This document shows, piece after piece, positions 18,334 through 27,572 of a DNA stretch of 64,000 nucleotides. Position numbers and translations under genes: made by a program. The DNA comes from an uncultured Microbacteriaceae bacterium (GTDB lineage Bacteria; Actinomycetota; Actinomycetes; Actinomycetales; Microbacteriaceae). The DNA lies in contig CANKXX010000005.1 of the NCBI GenBank assembly GCA_947487835.1, positions 62,001 to 126,000 on the forward strand. The letters are read 5' to 3'. The notes beneath the pieces were generated by a model. It did no database searches. It saw nothing but the letters and a program-made list of their open reading frames with translations, and had not been told where the DNA came from. Positions within the stretch are counted from its first letter, which is position 1. Each line of letters opens with the position of its first letter.

Positions 18334-21300
18334 TTACGAGGCTCCGGTGGTGAAGTTCCACGTCGTCGTCGTCAACGCGTTGCCGGCGAGGTCGCGGATC
18401 GCGGTGCTGCCGCCCGTGAGGGTGGCGGTGTAGACGGTGTTGGCCGCCAGTGTCACCGAGGGGTTGAGCGTGGCGACGCGGGTGGTCGCGTTGTACGACA
18501 CCACCGCCGTCACCGCCGCTCCGGCCGAGGTCCGCAGGGTCACCGTGGTTCCGCTGACTCCGTTGACCGCCTCGTTGAAGGTGGCCGTGACGTTGCCGGT
18601 CCGGCTGACGCCGGTGGCGTTGGACGCCGGGGTGCGGGTCGTCAGGACCGGGCGGGGCCCGGTCGTGAACGACCAGCTCGATGCGGCGAGCGCGTTGCCC
18701 GCGACGTCCCGGATGCCCGAGGTCAACGTCACCGTGTACGTGCGGTCCGCGAGCAGCGTGGCCGCCGGGTCGATGGTGACGACCCGCGTGGTGGCGTTGT
18801 ACGTCACCGCGGCGGTCACGGCCGTCGTGCCCTGGCGCAGGGTCGCGGTCGTCGTGCTGACGCCGGTCACCGCCTCGCTGAAGGTGGCCGTGATGTTCCC
18901 GGTCTGGCTCACCACGCGGGCGCTCACGCCGGGGCTGCGTGCCGTGATCGTCGGAGCGACGAACTCGGTCCGCGGCGTCGCCGCGGCGCTCCTCGCGGAG
19001 GCCGCACCGGTGCCGGCCGAGCTCACCGCGCGCACGTCGAACGTGTACGCCGTGCCGTTGGTGAGGCCGGTGACGACCGCGGAGGTGGCGACCCCGACCG
19101 CCTGGGTCCGGAGCACCGTGGTTCCGGTGCCGGTGTAGACCCGGATCGAGTAGCCCGAGATGGCCGCGCCACCCGTGCTCGCCGGAGCGGTCCAGCGCAC
19201 GGTCGCGCTGGCGTTACCCGCCGTCGGAGCACCGATCGTCGGCGCACCCGGCACGGTCACCGGAGCGGTCGGCGTCACCGCCGCGCTCCTCGCCGAGGAT
19301 GCACCGGTGCCCGCAGAGTTCACCGCCCGCACATCGAACGTGTACGCCGTGCCGTTGGTGAGGCCCGTCACGTTCAGCGACGTCGCCGTCGCCGCGGCAG
19401 TCACCGTCTGGACCACCGTGGTGCCCGAGTAGACCCGGACCGAGTAGCCCGTGATGGCCGCGCCACCCGTGCTCGCCGGCGCCGTCCAGCGCACGGTGGC
19501 GCCGGCGTTCCCGGCCGTCGGAGCACCGATCGTCGGCGCGCCCGGCACCGTCACCGGCGCGGTCGGGGTGACCGGTGCGGAGAGGGCGGAGTACTGCAGC
19601 GTGCCGGTGACGTTGTTGACCCCCGCGACCCGGAAGCGGTACGCCGTTCCGTTGGTCAGGGATCCGACCACCGTCGAGAGCTGGTTCGGCTCCAGGGTCG
19701 GGTCGGCGTCGGTGACCGTGATGGTCTGCAGGGGCGTCGTCCCGGTGGCGGTGAACACCTGCACCCGCCAGCCGGTCACGGCCGAGCCGCCGTCATCCGG
19801 CGCCGGAGTCCACACGACGGTCGCCGACGTGTTGGCCGGGGTCGCCGAGACGCCGGACGGAGCCGGAGGGACGGTCGCCGCGGCGATCGTGTACGCCAGC
19901 GCCGCCGTCGGCGAGGCGTTGCCCGCCTTGTCGTAGGACCGGGCCTTGACCGTCTGGGTGGAGGTCACCTGCAGAGGAGCGGGTGCCAGGGGCGAGCCCG
20001 ACGTCGGGTCTGCCTGGGTCCCATCACCGGTGCGGTAGCGGACGACATCCTCGATCTCGTCGTCGGGGGTGATCGTGATCGCCTGCGCGGTGGTGTAGCG
20101 GCCGGGAGCGGGGAACGCCGTGGGAGCCAGCGGCGCCGCGGTGTCCTTGACCAGCGCGTGTGCGCGGCCCGGAAGCGCGGTCGTGTTGTGCACGTAGACC
20201 GTGCTCTCCACGCCCGTCTCGGGATCGGTGCGCTGCTCCGAGGTCTCGATCACCCGCTGGAACTCGCCCGAGATGCGCAGGTCGCCGTCCGCGAGCGCGT
20301 CGAACGCGTCGTTGGGGAACGAGGCGGTCCAGGTCTGATTCCTGGGCGCCACCGGGGCGGAGGTCTCCGCCGTGGAGGCCGGGGTGCTGAGCACCGCGTC
20401 GACGTTCACCGCGTCGGTGGCGTCACCGTCGGAGTCGTCCAGGGTCAGGCGCACGGAGGCGGCGTTGTAGGCCTTGCCCTCCACGCGCATGGCGCCCGTG
20501 CCGTTGACGAAGGCGATGTTGGCCGCGGCCGGCGTCGATCCGGTGATCGAGTCGGACACGGCGGCGGGGCATCCCGTCGCGGGGCCGCTGATGTCGTCGA
20601 CGTCCATGATCGTCAGGCCGCTGCCCTCGAGTCCGTCGTCGCGCTCGAAGTAGGAGACGTTCTGCTCGCCCGACAGCGCCAGGGTGGCGTGCGGCTCGGT
20701 CATGTTCTTCCAGCTCGCGGTCCAGTGGTTGCCCAGCGGGTTGGTCGCGCTCACCGGGTCGTAGGCCAGCACGCCGTCGCCGCCGTCGGGAAGCGGCGTC
20801 GTGGCGTTGGGCATGGGCAGGCCGGCGACCGCTCCCATGGCGCGGCGCTGCCAGCCGTTGTCCCGCCACGCCGGCTGCACGATCTCCGCTCCGAGCTGGG
20901 CGATCGGAAGGGCGGCCGTCCCGTCGAGCGTGGAGGCGGTGCCGGTCATCACGACGTCGTTCTGGATGCCGTCCGGGTCGAGGGCGACCTTCCGCGCGGG
21001 ATCGGCGTCGATGTTCGCCACGGTCATGTACTCGCCGACCTGCTCCTCCACCGGCACGTCGACCTGGTCGGCGGTGAGGACGCGGATCTGGTCGCCGGGG
21101 ATGATGTCCGGCGTGAAGCCGGCCCAGCAGTCGGGCGCGGTGTGGTTGATCTCCAGCGGGTCGGCAGTCTTCGGCGCCCCCGTGGTGCCGACCTTGACGC
21201 CGTCGCGCCACACCTCCATCACGATGGGCTCGTCGTAGCCGGATGCCCCCGCCATGTCGATGTTCGGGAAGACCTCGATGTTGTGCGGCGCCGCCACGGG

Positions 21301-21462
21301 CGTGACGGCGGCCTGCGCGGGCAGCGCCGTGAGCGGGATGCTCACCACGACGCCGAGCGCGGTGACGGCGAGGACACTCCTTCGTGCCCTGCCGAGGGGA
21401 CCGAACGGCCTTGGACCGGTCCTGTGGTCGTGCGCCGTTCCCGGCGCTGTGGGTGATTGCAT
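18334..21462 (-). CDS. Large secreted protein with three FN3 and two bacterial Ig-like (Big_5) domains
   Basis: A 1042-aa exported protein. The signal peptide runs over residues 1-51 (LGRARRSVLAVTALGVVVSI then ALPAQAA). Residues 52-440 are unrecognised and rich in aspartate and glycine. Around 445-525 is a chitobiase-C-like segment (APGRYTTAQAITI). Three fibronectin type III modules follow, at about 527-634, 634-735 and 735-834, each with TVPGAPTIG-like starts and GTAYTFDVRAVN-like strands. Two SbsA/Big_5-type modules (834-935 and 935-1041) end in WSFTTG and WNFTTG. There is no sortase motif or final transmembrane helix, so it is released or held non-covalently. ATG 21462 follows AGGAAGG. The N-terminal region may bind a carbohydrate or a surface. 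Confidence 0.8.
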   Translation of the reverse strand: MQSPTAPGTAHDHRTGPRPFGPLGRARRSVLAVTALGVVVSIPLTALPAQAAVTPVAAPHNIEVFPNIDMAGASGYDEPIVMEVWRDGVKVGTTGAPKTADPLEINHTAPDCWAGFTPDIIPGDQIRVLTADQVDVPVEEQVGEYMTVANIDADPARKVALDPDGIQNDVVMTGTASTLDGTAALPIAQLGAEIVQPAWRDNGWQRRAMGAVAGLPMPNATTPLPDGGDGVLAYDPVSATNPLGNHWTASWKNMTEPHATLALSGEQNVSYFERDDGLEGSGLTIMDVDDISGPATGCPAAVSDSITGSTPAAANIAFVNGTGAMRVEGKAYNAASVRLTLDDSDGDATDAVNVDAVLSTPASTAETSAPVAPRNQTWTASFPNDAFDALADGDLRISGEFQRVIETSEQRTDPETGVESTVYVHNTTALPGRAHALVKDTAAPLAPTAFPAPGRYTTAQAITITPDDEIEDVVRYRTGDGTQADPTSGSPLAPAPLQVTSTQTVKARSYDKAGNASPTAALAYTIAAATVPPAPSGVSATPANTSATVVWTPAPDDGGSAVTGWRVQVFTATGTTPLQTITVTDADPTLEPNQLSTVVGSLTNGTAYRFRVAGVNNVTGTLQYSALSAPVTPTAPVTVPGAPTIGAPTAGNAGATVRWTAPASTGGAAITGYSVRVYSGTTVVQTVTAAATATSLNVTGLTNGTAYTFDVRAVNSAGTGASSARSAAVTPTAPVTVPGAPTIGAPTAGNASATVRWTAPASTGGAAISGYSIRVYTGTGTTVLRTQAVGVATSAVVTGLTNGTAYTFDVRAVSSAGTGAASARSAAATPRTEFVAPTITARSPGVSARVVSQTGNITATFSEAVTGVSTTTATLRQGTTAVTAAVTYNATTRVVTIDPAATLLADRTYTVTLTSGIRDVAGNALAASSWSFTTGPRPVLTTRTPASNATGVSRTGNVTATFNEAVNGVSGTTVTLRTSAGAAVTAVVSYNATTRVATLNPSVTLAANTVYTATLTGGSTAIRDLAGNALTTTTWNFTTGAS
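18965..19565 (-). repeat. Near-identical tandem FN3 modules, period about 300 bp
   Basis: Two adjacent 300-bp segments of the gene, each coding one FN3 domain, share stretches of about 100 bp with only a few changes (compare 19158-19265 with 19448-19565). This indicates a recent in-frame duplication, and the module number may vary between strains. Confidence 0.75.
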
Positions 21463-21803
21463 TGCCTGTGCCTTCCTGGTGTGTGCGCCCGAGCGACGCT
21501 CCGCCGCCCTCATCGCGGGTGTGCTGAGGGGAATCGGCGACGCTTCCTGCGGAACCCGATGTGTCGCCGGAACGACACTCGGCCAGGGGCCTTGGGGAAA
21601 AGTTGTGGGGGCGCGTCGATCGGACGCCTCCGACGCTGGAAGGCCGCGCTCCCCGCCACGACCGGCGCAGGGACGAGGAGGGGAACCTCAACGGAAGTAT
21701 GCAGCCGCTCGGGTCACCGCTCGGGTGCGGTGCCGGATCCCGTGGCGCGGTGCCGGTCGGCGACGGCCGTGGCAGGCTCCCCCGCCCTGAGTAGGGTCGG
21801 ATC
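21463..21803. other. 341-nt divergent intergenic region
   Basis: It separates the FN3-repeat gene (minus) from the aldo/keto reductase (plus) and must hold both promoters. A TAGGGT hexamer lies about 10 nt before the reductase start and could be its -10 element. No small gene is convincing here. Confidence 0.4.
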
Positions 21804-22856
21804 ATGGATTACCGCTATCTCGGAAACACAGGCCTGCAGGTCTCCACGATGAGCCTCGGAACGATGGGCTTCGGAGGCTCGGGCTGGGCCAGCGCCGTCG
21901 GACAGATCGACGTCGACGGCGCCCGCCGCCAGATCGACATCGCGCAGGCCGCGGGCGTGAACCTCATCGACACCGCTGACGTGTACTCGGACGGCGCATC
22001 CGAGGAGATCCTCGGCCAGGCGCTCGGCTCGAAGCGCGACCAGATGCTCATCGCGACGAAGGTGCGCGGCGGCATGGGTGACGGGCCGAACGACGCCGGG
22101 CTCTCCCGCCACCACATCGTCCGCGCCGCCGAGGACAGCCTCCGACGCCTGGGCACGGACTACATCGACCTCTACCAGGTGCACGGCTGGGATGGCCGCA
22201 CTCCCCTCGAGGAGACCCTCTCCGCGCTCGACGACCTCGTCCGCTCGGGCAAGGTCCGCTACATCGGCGCATCCAACTACTCCGGCTGGCACGTGATGAA
22301 GGCGCTGTGGTCTTCCGACACGAACGGCACGGAGCGCTTCGCCAGCCAGCAGATCTACTACTCGCTGCAGTCGCGCGACGCGGAGAACGAGCTCGTGCCG
22401 ATCACCCTCGACCAGGGCCTCGGCATCCTCGTCTGGAGCCCGCTGGCCGGCGGGCTTCTCACCGGCAAGTACCGCCGCGGCCAGGATGCCCCCGAGGGCT
22501 CGCGCCGCTTCGAGGGCTGGAGCGAGCCGCCCATCTACGACGAGGACCGCCTCTACAACACGATCGAGGTGCTGGTCGAGATCGCCGAGGCTCGCGGCGC
22601 ATCCGCGACCCAGGTCGGCCTGGCCTGGACCCTCGCCCAGCCGGGCGTCACCTCCACCATCGTCGGCGCCCGCACCGAGGAGCAGCTGCAGGACAGCCTC
22701 GGCGCCGCCGAGCTCACGCTGACCGACGAGGAGATCGCACGCCTCGACGAGGCAAGCGCGACCCCGCTGGCCTACCCCTACTGGCACCAGCGCAACACGG
22801 GCGACGGGCGCGCGAGCGCGGCGGACCTGAGTCTGCTGGGGCGGCACCCGAGCTGA
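21804..22856 (+). CDS. Aldo/keto reductase
   Basis: A 350-aa NADPH-dependent TIM-barrel reductase. The catalytic tetrad is visible: Asp56 and Tyr61 in LIDTADVYSDG, Lys86 in IATKV and His131 in DLYQVHGWD. The cofactor segment SQQIYYSLQSRDAENELVP lies near 190, and the C-terminal TIVGARTEEQLQDSLGA contacts the NADP phosphate. It is close to the Tas/YhdN-type general stress reductases. The substrate is unknown. It is the last ordinary chromosomal gene before the accessory region. Confidence 0.9.
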   Translation: MDYRYLGNTGLQVSTMSLGTMGFGGSGWASAVGQIDVDGARRQIDIAQAAGVNLIDTADVYSDGASEEILGQALGSKRDQMLIATKVRGGMGDGPNDAGLSRHHIVRAAEDSLRRLGTDYIDLYQVHGWDGRTPLEETLSALDDLVRSGKVRYIGASNYSGWHVMKALWSSDTNGTERFASQQIYYSLQSRDAENELVPITLDQGLGILVWSPLAGGLLTGKYRRGQDAPEGSRRFEGWSEPPIYDEDRLYNTIEVLVEIAEARGASATQVGLAWTLAQPGVTSTIVGARTEEQLQDSLGAAELTLTDEEIARLDEASATPLAYPYWHQRNTGDGRASAADLSLLGRHPS

Positions 22857-22861
22857 TCGGC

Positions 22862-22879
22862 GGCCCGCGGGCGCGGGCC
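22862..22879 (+). terminator. Probable short hairpin terminator
   Basis: A perfect 7-bp GC stem (GGCCCGC/GCGGGCC) with a 4-nt loop begins 6 nt after the aldo/keto reductase stop. No T-tract follows, so it is a weaker candidate than the other terminators. Confidence 0.4.
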
Positions 22880-23074
22880 TCTAGGGGCGTCCGGGTTCGG
22901 CGGCGTACCTTCGTGGCGGGATGCTTCTAGCCAATGATGTGAGCCGTCGATCAGGTGCAATGGGCAGCTGATCTCTCGGAGGACGCAGCAAGAGTTCGTC
23001 GCCGTCCTCTGCCCTTCCGTGCAGATCATGGTGCACTTGCCGTCACCTCAACAGCACGGCAGGGCCAGTGTGCG

Positions 23075-25543
23075 ATGGCGAAGCATGGTCTAGTGGCTCA
23101 CGGTGTCGACCCAGGTGTCCGGACGCGCGCAGCGCGGGACGCGCCAGCAGTAGGCGCTCATTCGCGCTCCACTGAGGCGAGGCCCAGCTCCGAGTCCGGA
23201 AGCAGCATGGCTTCCCTGGAGTCCTCGACCGCCCCGGCTACGGCGGATCAGCTATCCTTCGCCGCGATCGGCCACCTTCAGCGAATGGCGGGTAACGCCG
23301 CGGTCGCACAGGCGGTCGCGCGGACTACGACTACACCTCGGGCGGTGCAGCGGACACCGGCGTCGGACCTGATCGACAAGCACTCGGGCATCCTCGGCCT
23401 GGATGAGGAAGCTCTCGGCGCTGAGCTTGCACAGCGGCTGCCGGCGGAAGACGCAATGGTGACGCAAGTTTTCGCCAGCCTCGACAATGTCGACCGCGAT
23501 GACGTCGCGTTCGCACTGACGTCGTCCCTATCATCGGCAAGACTCGGGTCCCTGTCGGAAACCTTGCGGCTGATACTCGTACGCGAGATGGTCCATGGCG
23601 TGGTGACGGACGAAGAAGAAGGGCATGTGGCCGCGATCTGGGGATCGTTCGGCGCGACCCTTCCTGCGGTCGCAGCACGGAATCAGGCCCTGTGGAAGCT
23701 CTCGCTGGAGGAGAGCGATCAGCTGAACGCGCTGCCGGCAGTACGCGACATCCGGAATGCATTCAAAACCGACGTCGTGAAGCTTGCATCGCTATATCTC
23801 GACGACAACGAGCGAGGCGCGCGCATAGAGGCGGAACGCCTGGGACTCGTGCTCCCCGGAGGGCGACCGAATGCCAAGCCGCCGATCGCCGAGCCGGCAT
23901 ACATCGAGGACGTTCAGGCGATGGCGCGCAAGGTACGAACGCTTCAGCAGTCGCTACGGGCGTTGACCAGGATCCAGGTCGGCCACCAGGTGAACATGAA
24001 CCGACGCGACAGCATCTCGCCCCCGTATCTGCCTGCCTACTTCGATCCCGATAAAGCGCCCCAGGTAGCGCCGGATGGCAAGGAGCAGCCGCAGTTGGCC
24101 ACCTGGCAGCAGACCAAGACACAGCATGACCGTCTGACCGCTGTCGTACGAGGTTTCGCAAGCCTCTACCCATCGATCTATGTGCTGTTGCAGCAGGACC
24201 GCCTCGACGAATTGGCTAATGCTGGCACGGCCGAGCAGGCGCGCACGGCCATGGAAGGTACTCTTCGACGCACGGTTGACAAGATCGGCGAGAGCCAGAC
24301 GATGCTGTCCAGCGGCGACATCGCCTACTTCGACCTGATCGCCTTGCACTCTCAGCTTTTCACCGGCCCGATCGCTGTGCCTTTCACCCCAGCGGCGAAA
24401 TGGTCAGAGCCCTTCAACGCAGCGTTGGCCCGCGGAGAACTCGCGAATGTGGAAGCGCGCCAATTCTGGACGAAGCTGGGACTCGGCGTCGTCGCTGCCG
24501 CGGCGCTCATTGCTGCCCCCTTCACCGGCGGAGCAACCGCCGCATTGCTCGTTGGAGTCGGTGTGGGGATCGGAGCAGGTCAAGCGGTCGACAGTTGGCA
24601 GAAGTACCTCAGCCTCAGCACCGCTGCGGATGCAGCGGTGCGAGACGATCTGGCGCTGGTGGCACAGGGACAGGTGTCGGGGGCATTGGTCGCCGCGGTC
24701 ATGGACACCGTCGGCGTCTTCCTGGACGCGTACGGGGCCGGTGTCTCAGTCGCCGCTCGGCGAGCAGCCGCCAAAGCACAGTTCGAAGCTCTTGACGCAG
24801 CGATGCGTGAGAAACTTCTCCGCGAAGCGCGGCGTCGCGCGGGGCGGGAAGGCGCGATGGACGCCGGACTCGAAGCCGCGGGTACGGCCCTCGCTGTCGC
24901 CGACGAATTGATCGAGGACGAGCCCGAGATCGAGGCGAGCGGCCAGCAATACGTGATGGAGCCCCCGACCTCGGGTGACGCTCCCCCGGTGGTCTCCCCG
25001 ATAGCCGTTCAGCGTGTCGGACAGGTGGTGACGGGTGAGGACTTCGAAGCGTACGTCGACCGGGGGCTTCGACGTGGCGAGATCAGGATTCCCGGCATCA
25101 AGGAGTTCGACTACATCATCCCCGGACAGTACACGGGCTCCGGGTGGGGCATCGACCGGATCGGCATCGCCATCGACCCCGCCGGCCGAGTGCACCTGGT
25201 CCACATGGAGATGAAGATGCAGCAGAAGCCGAAGCTCAATACTCCATCGCTCGGCACCCAGACCGGCGCGCACTGGACCTCTGACGCCATCGAGAGCCTG
25301 ATGACGAGCTCGCGACCGGAAGCCCGGGCCGCGAAAGAGCGGCTGCGCCGAGCACTCCAAAACATGTACCCCGGCTCGACCGTCGACGTCAACGTCATGC
25401 GGGACTTCCTTCATCGGCGCCTGAAGAACGCGAAAGTCGTCGTCTTCGTCCCCGACATCGCGGATCTGAAGAGACTCTGGCGACAGATCGGTGGCCTGGC
25501 GCGTCACGGCCGGAACACCCAAGTCGTGAAAGTCAAGCTCTAG
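23075..25543 (+). CDS. Polymorphic-toxin-like protein with AGNAAV motif and putative PD-(D/E)XK nuclease C-terminus
   Basis: An 822-aa protein not recognised as a named family. After a low-complexity N-terminus comes LQRMAGNAAVAQAV (residues 68-81), which fits the LQRxxGNxAV motif of proteins linked to extracellular contractile injection systems and related DUF4157-type toxins. Residues about 90-470 are helical. A glycine/alanine-rich hydrophobic stretch (VVAAAALIAAPFTGGATAAL) lies near 470-500. The last 175 residues form a compact alpha/beta domain with DRIGIAID, then VHLVHMEMK (about 707-715), an Asp...Glu-x-Lys arrangement like PD-(D/E)XK nucleases, then VVVFVPDI. A probable immunity gene starts 8 nt downstream. 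ATG 23075 is a working choice; frames open from 22955. G+C and codon use drop relative to the preceding genes. Confidence 0.65.
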   Translation: MAKHGLVAHGVDPGVRTRAARDAPAVGAHSRSTEARPSSESGSSMASLESSTAPATADQLSFAAIGHLQRMAGNAAVAQAVARTTTTPRAVQRTPASDLIDKHSGILGLDEEALGAELAQRLPAEDAMVTQVFASLDNVDRDDVAFALTSSLSSARLGSLSETLRLILVREMVHGVVTDEEEGHVAAIWGSFGATLPAVAARNQALWKLSLEESDQLNALPAVRDIRNAFKTDVVKLASLYLDDNERGARIEAERLGLVLPGGRPNAKPPIAEPAYIEDVQAMARKVRTLQQSLRALTRIQVGHQVNMNRRDSISPPYLPAYFDPDKAPQVAPDGKEQPQLATWQQTKTQHDRLTAVVRGFASLYPSIYVLLQQDRLDELANAGTAEQARTAMEGTLRRTVDKIGESQTMLSSGDIAYFDLIALHSQLFTGPIAVPFTPAAKWSEPFNAALARGELANVEARQFWTKLGLGVVAAAALIAAPFTGGATAALLVGVGVGIGAGQAVDSWQKYLSLSTAADAAVRDDLALVAQGQVSGALVAAVMDTVGVFLDAYGAGVSVAARRAAAKAQFEALDAAMREKLLREARRRAGREGAMDAGLEAAGTALAVADELIEDEPEIEASGQQYVMEPPTSGDAPPVVSPIAVQRVGQVVTGEDFEAYVDRGLRRGEIRIPGIKEFDYIIPGQYTGSGWGIDRIGIAIDPAGRVHLVHMEMKMQQKPKLNTPSLGTQTGAHWTSDAIESLMTSSRPEARAAKERLRRALQNMYPGSTVDVNVMRDFLHRRLKNAKVVVFVPDIADLKRLWRQIGGLARHGRNTQVVKVKL

Positions 25544-25551
25544 GAGCCGCG

Positions 25552-26433
25552 GTGAACCAGTCGGATGAGTTGAACCGGATTCTGGAGGGTGAGCTCGGCC
25601 AAGCGATCGGTGCCCGGGAGGTGGGCGCGGAAGAAGCGAGTGCGCGACGGGATGCCGCCGACATGCCCGGCTTCTTCGATGCTTCGCTGGCGATCCAGCT
25701 TCCCGATATTTTCTGGGCACGCGAAGATTGGGATTCTGCGCGCCGCGAATACGAGCGGAGCGCGAACCTGCTCGAAGAGCGCCGGACATGGAATCGGGAG
25801 CATTCGGGGGCGGACTATCCTCTCGATGCATCATCGGATTGGGAGGCCGCGGCGCTCATCAAGGCGGGTCGACTCCACGAGGGCCGCGATCGTGTCGGGA
25901 CCGCGCTGTCGTACTGGCGTCAGATGCCTCAGTCGGCACCCGTGCTCCTCACGCTGGCCCTTCACGCCGCTCAGGCCGGGATGCCGGAGGGCGCCACCCT
26001 CGCCGATGAGGCGGCAGCCGCGATCGCCCGTCGCCCCCTCGGCGAGGGCATCGCCGGTGAGACCCCTCTCCTCCACCACGCGCCCACCCAGAGTCGGTTG
26101 CTGCTCGGGGACTGGGAGGCTTTCGAGTCGGAGGTCGATCGGCTGAACGAGGCCGCAAAGGAGTTACGCGCCGGAAGTCTCGAAAGGATCTCGCCGTTCG
26201 AGCAGGCGGTGCTCGCGTCCGCGCGCGGTTTCGACGCGATCCGCGGACTCCGGACCAGCCCAGCCCGAGGAGATGTGCTCGCACGAGATGTCTTCGAGTC
26301 GGCCATGGTCGGCTTCTATCGGAGCGCGGGACGCATCACATCCGACCTCTACTTCATGCGACTGAACGTACTCATCGCCGAGCGGTTGGCGAACGGACAA
26401 AAGCCCAACCCGAATCCCTTCGCAAGGATCTGA
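25552..26433 (+). CDS. Probable immunity or partner protein for the upstream toxin (helical, hypothetical)
   Basis: A 293-aa soluble protein starting GTG 25552, 8 nt after the toxin-like gene, with GGAG just upstream. It is almost wholly alpha-helical, with repeated aromatic/acidic helices (DWDSARREYERSANLLEERR near 60, ALSYWRQMPQSAPVLLTLALHA near 120) that resemble a TPR or Imm-type superhelix. No enzymatic motif is seen. Position, size and the lack of a signal peptide fit an immunity protein acting in the cytoplasm, but this is inference from context. Confidence 0.5.
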   Translation: MNQSDELNRILEGELGQAIGAREVGAEEASARRDAADMPGFFDASLAIQLPDIFWAREDWDSARREYERSANLLEERRTWNREHSGADYPLDASSDWEAAALIKAGRLHEGRDRVGTALSYWRQMPQSAPVLLTLALHAAQAGMPEGATLADEAAAAIARRPLGEGIAGETPLLHHAPTQSRLLLGDWEAFESEVDRLNEAAKELRAGSLERISPFEQAVLASARGFDAIRGLRTSPARGDVLARDVFESAMVGFYRSAGRITSDLYFMRLNVLIAERLANGQKPNPNPFARI

Positions 26434-26656
26434 TTCCTTCAACGCATGCCGGGTGGGTGCCCCGATTCCCTCGGTACTCTCACGAGCACTCAACGCGACT
26501 CATGAATTTTGCAACCCAACGGCGCAGGCCGTCCCGGCGTTCGACTTGCCCGGCAGGCAAGCGTGTCTGTGGCGAGCCCTGCCCGCACCTCGACGAGAGT
26601 ATCCATTCCGCTTGCTGGGTTGACCCCGACCTGTGGGCTGGCCTGGAAGCATCGCT
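26434..26656. other. Gap before the first direct repeat; nothing recognised
   Basis: A 223-nt stretch after the immunity-like gene. A 58-codon frame from 26502 is open but has no ribosome-binding site and an arginine-heavy composition, so it is not called as a gene. Confidence 0.35.
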
Positions 26657-26861
26657 GACTCGAACCAAGAACAACTGAAAGTAGACAGGGTCGGTTTGCC
26701 CAACAGCAGAAAAGGCGAAGTTCCGCGGAATTCCGCGGTTTTCATGCGTTCATCGTACTGAACGGCGCCCCTCGATTCGGGCCCATTTGCCTCCTTCAGA
26801 GGGGTTTTTGGAACGTTTATGGTCACGGTCGGCGGGGTCCTCATCTGAAAGGGCGGATACG

Positions 26862-26899
26862 CGAGAAGACCGGAGCCCTCATGGACTCCGGTCTCCTCG
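26862..26899. terminator. Hairpin terminator within direct repeat copy 1
   Basis: An imperfect copy of the xylanase terminator: GAGAAGACCGGAG pairs with CTCCGGTCTCCTC around a short loop, with one A-C mismatch absent from copy 2. The mismatch suggests this copy is no longer under selection. Confidence 0.6.
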
Positions 26900-26981
26900 T
26901 TCCGCCGGGCGGTCGGTCGATCGTCAGCCGTCCCGACGCTCACCGCGCAGCAGCTCAGGCGATGTCATGCCACGTCGTCGC

Positions 26982-27107
26982 TCAGACAGCGTCGCGCAGC
27001 ACCTCGCGCAGGGCCTCGTACTGCGGCTTCGGGTTGTTGTGCTCGTCGTACAGCAGACCCGCGCCCTGGCCGGTGAACCAGCCGGGGATCCAGGAGTTCG
27101 GGTCCGT
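26982..27107 (-). pseudogene. Fragment of GH10 endo-1,4-beta-xylanase gene, last ~42 codons
   Basis: The minus strand codes the C-terminal end of a GH10 xylanase: SWIPGWFTGQGAGLLYDEH, then NNPKPQYEALREVL before the stop at 26982. The pattern SW.PGxFxGxGxxLLxD...PKPxYxAL is typical of GH10. The remaining ~90% of the gene is absent and the sequence changes to unrelated DNA at 27108. It matches the longer fragment at 36364. Confidence 0.75.
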
Positions 27108-27395
27108 CATTGTCTTGAGCACTCAGCGCAGCGCCACCGGTGCTAGCTGTGTTGTCCCGTAGATGGAACTCGTGCTCGCCGCGCGGAAGTCTCGCTACCT
27201 ATCGGGACATTCAGACCTCATGCTGCACGGTGTAGGGCGCAGGACGGCGCCCTCGGTTTTCCCACGTCCACGAATGCCACGTTCGATTTGGTCTCAACAT
27301 GTGTTCGATACCAGGTCCAGTCGAGATCGTGATGCCGGCGCGGGCACGGGCACGGGTGAACGCTGTGAGGGGACAACGATGACTGGACGAGGGCC

Positions 27396-27572
27396 ATGTT
27401 GAACTTGGCGGTCGCAGGGACGCGGCTAGAGATCGAGCGGGTTCCCCTCGATCGGGTGCAATATGAGAACCTCGCGTGCCAACTCATCGGGCTCAGCGCA
27501 CGCCTCATGCACCAGGAGCGAGGGCTCGAAGCGAAGCGCAGGACGCCCTTTGAGAGGCTGAGCAGTCAGTGA
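27396..27572 (+). CDS. Small hypothetical protein (58 aa)
   Basis: A 58-codon frame with mixed, non-repetitive composition (MLNLAVAGTRLEIERVPLDR at the start) and a charged amphipathic C-terminal helix. GAGGG lies close upstream. Just before it, ATG 27379 with AGGGGA upstream opens a 7-codon peptide whose stop overlaps this start, so it may be a leader peptide. The end overlaps the next frame by 4 nt (GTGA). Coupling at both ends is the main support. No family recognised. Confidence 0.3.
   Translation: MLNLAVAGTRLEIERVPLDRVQYENLACQLIGLSARLMHQERGLEAKRRTPFERLSSQ

Larger units (their letters stand above)
26657..27107. repeat. Direct repeat copy 1 flanking the defence cargo
   Basis: About 451 bp that matches 36040-36488 in the same orientation, roughly 80% identical by eye. 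The matched unit contains, on the minus strand, the 3' end of a GH10 xylanase gene, its hairpin terminator, and a downstream promoter-like region with the 16-bp palindrome CCGCGGAATTCCGCGG. Similarity stops abruptly at about 27107. Confidence 0.8.

Noticed and set aside
18031-21456. 1141-codon plus-strand frame opposite the FN3 protein
   Set aside because: It is Arg/Gly/His-rich antisense reading. The minus strand has the signal peptide, FN3 and Big_5 domains and a good ribosome-binding site.
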